25,092 nt of DNA. It comes from a candidate division WOR-3 bacterium (lineage in GTDB: Bacteria > Hydrothermota > UBA3072). The notes under the pieces are model-generated. The model was given only the letters and a program-made list of their open reading frames with translations. It searched no databases and was not told the DNA's origin. This document shows, piece by piece, positions 24,303 through 25,092 of the stretch. The stretch covers positions 1 through 25,092 of the forward strand of contig JBDRZZ010000025.1 in the NCBI GenBank assembly GCA_039804165.1, read 5' to 3'. The number at the start of each line of letters is the position of its first letter. The stretch's first letter is position 1. Both the position numbers and the translations under genes were made by a program.

Positions 24303-24330
24303 AATATACCCTTTACATAGGATATGTCAA
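24303..24330 (-). promoter_or_regulatory. Promoter of the GGDEF-PBP-serA operon
   Basis: TTGACA (24330-24325), a 16-base spacer and TATATT (24308-24303) on the minus strand. Only eight bases separate the -10 from the ATG at 24294. Confidence 0.7.
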
Positions 24331-24347
24331 GAGTTTTTCTCTTTTTA

Positions 24348-25092
24348 CTGTTAAATCCAAAGCAGGTGGACACTTTGTGGAGGTTCTGGGGATAAAGAGG
24401 GTAGATTTAAATATAAACCTAAAAATTCTTGGTTAGAAGAATTAAGGAGTTGCAATGATTGTTAAAATAAATCTCCTCCTTTTAAAGACAAACAAAAAAG
24501 GAGGAAACACGTTCTATTATCAATAGGACGAGGTTATAAAAATATGCAACCCTTTGATAAGGTAAAAATCCGTTTTGAGATGGTAAAAAATGCGAAAGAA
24601 GAGTCTATAGAGATGTAGCCCGTATTTTTAACCCAGGAAGACCTACCGTTTACAAATGGCTTAAAATTTGATAAATATGGCATAGAAGGCTTATATAATC
24701 GTTCCAGAGCTCATCAGGGAGTCTATAAATAAGACACCTAAACACATAGAGGATCTTGTATTAGAAAAGCGCAAAGAGAAGGGTAAAATGTCAATAAAGG
24801 TATTGGTTAGAGATTTCTAAGTTCCTGTTTCCCATGAAACCGCCAGAAGGATTTTACATGCGAGAGGAATTACCTAGAGAAAAGAGAGAAGGAAAAGGAT
24901 GGCTTTTAATGCTTTCGAACAGGTAGAATATCAGTATAGTGGGAGGTGTGTATCAAGTGGTTTTACCGCCTATTCCGAGAACATCAGTATTGCTCATTCG
25001 TGCATATTTGCCAGGCTTTCATGTGAGTTTTTAAAGGGAAATGGGGTTCATCTAAATAAAGTCAGATTTCAATATGATAATGGTCTGGAGTT
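24348..25092 (+). mobile_element. Decayed IS481/IS3-like insertion sequence, right copy (runs off the window)
   Basis: Inverted relative to the left copy and matching it from the terminal repeat at 24348 (CTGTTAAATCC...) to about 24931, where the left copy leaves the window. It continues for another 160 bases that code for part of a DDE (rve) integrase core, including FQYDNGLE, the usual second catalytic Asp motif. The far end is outside the window. Family assignment is by helix-turn-helix plus rve core only. Confidence 0.8.
24454..25092 (+). pseudogene. Transposase remnant, right copy
   Basis: Pieces of one transposase are readable in different frames: MQPFDKVKIRFEMVKNAKEE, then after a stop ARIFNPGRPTVYKWLK, DKYGIEGLYNRSRA, and IEDLVLEKRKEKGKMSIKV. 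VPVSHETARRILHARGI follows between a TAA at 24818-24820 and a TAG at 24875-24877. The rve part FTAYSENISIAHS...RFQYDNGLE is open from about 24959 to the window end. The many stops and shifts exclude a working enzyme. The TAA, the TAG and the frame break after YKWLK are shared with the left copy. Confidence 0.75.

Noticed and set aside
1-25092. CRISPR arrays, tRNA or rRNA genes
   Set aside because: No regularly spaced short repeats, cloverleaf or rRNA-like stretch was recognised by eye on either strand; a covariance-model search was not possible.

Overview
The window is a low-GC bacterial stretch dominated by one coding strand. Nearly everything from 3280 to 24294 reads on the minus strand. The organism is probably an uncultivated bacterium of the FCB/WOR-3 type. 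This is inferred from the first gene, a secreted LVIVD beta-propeller protein with a C-terminal sorting-tail-like domain, together with the low GC, the DXP isoprenoid gene dxr and a short EF-Ts. Nothing here fixes the taxon.

Layout. 1-572 and 24348-25092 are two inverted, decayed copies of the same IS481/IS3-like insertion sequence; both run off the window. 591-3106 holds a sigma70-type promoter, a possible 56-codon ORF and the secreted propeller gene (plus strand). 3280-10672 is a continuous core operon, read leftward: rplM-rpsI-rpsB-tsf-pyrH-frr-uppS-cdsA-dxr-rseP (translation, RNA-nucleotide supply, undecaprenyl and phospholipid synthesis, site-2 protease). 10673-11334 is a very AT-rich gap carrying the rplM promoter and a cluster of DnaA-box-like 9-mers. 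11335-18900 is a nine-gene signalling operon. 19125-24294 is a second operon: GAF-GAF-GGDEF protein, class A PBP, OmpA-domain protein and a short SerA. It ends in a strong hairpin terminator at 19061-19094.

The signalling operon is the most interesting part. Read in transcription order, it is a stressosome (RsbR with a PAS sensor, RsbS, RsbT and an RsbT/RsbX-like fusion phosphatase). It continues directly into a second RsbR, a REC-PAS protein, an RsbS paralogue that has lost the phosphorylatable serine, a hybrid histidine kinase whose N-terminus looks like an RsbT domain without its ATP-binding residues, and a REC protein with a lone histidine-phosphoacceptor domain. No sigma factor, anti-sigma factor or RsbU is visible. 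I infer that the stressosome here signals into a His-Asp phosphorelay, and that the inactive RsbS/RsbT-like pair may dock the kinase on the complex.

Start sites needed care. Shine-Dalgarno position and homology favour GTG for rpsB, tsf and the first rsbR, and ATG rather than an upstream TTG for serA. cdsA and the serine-less rsbS each have clear homologous sequence upstream of the first canonical start and seem to begin at ATT.
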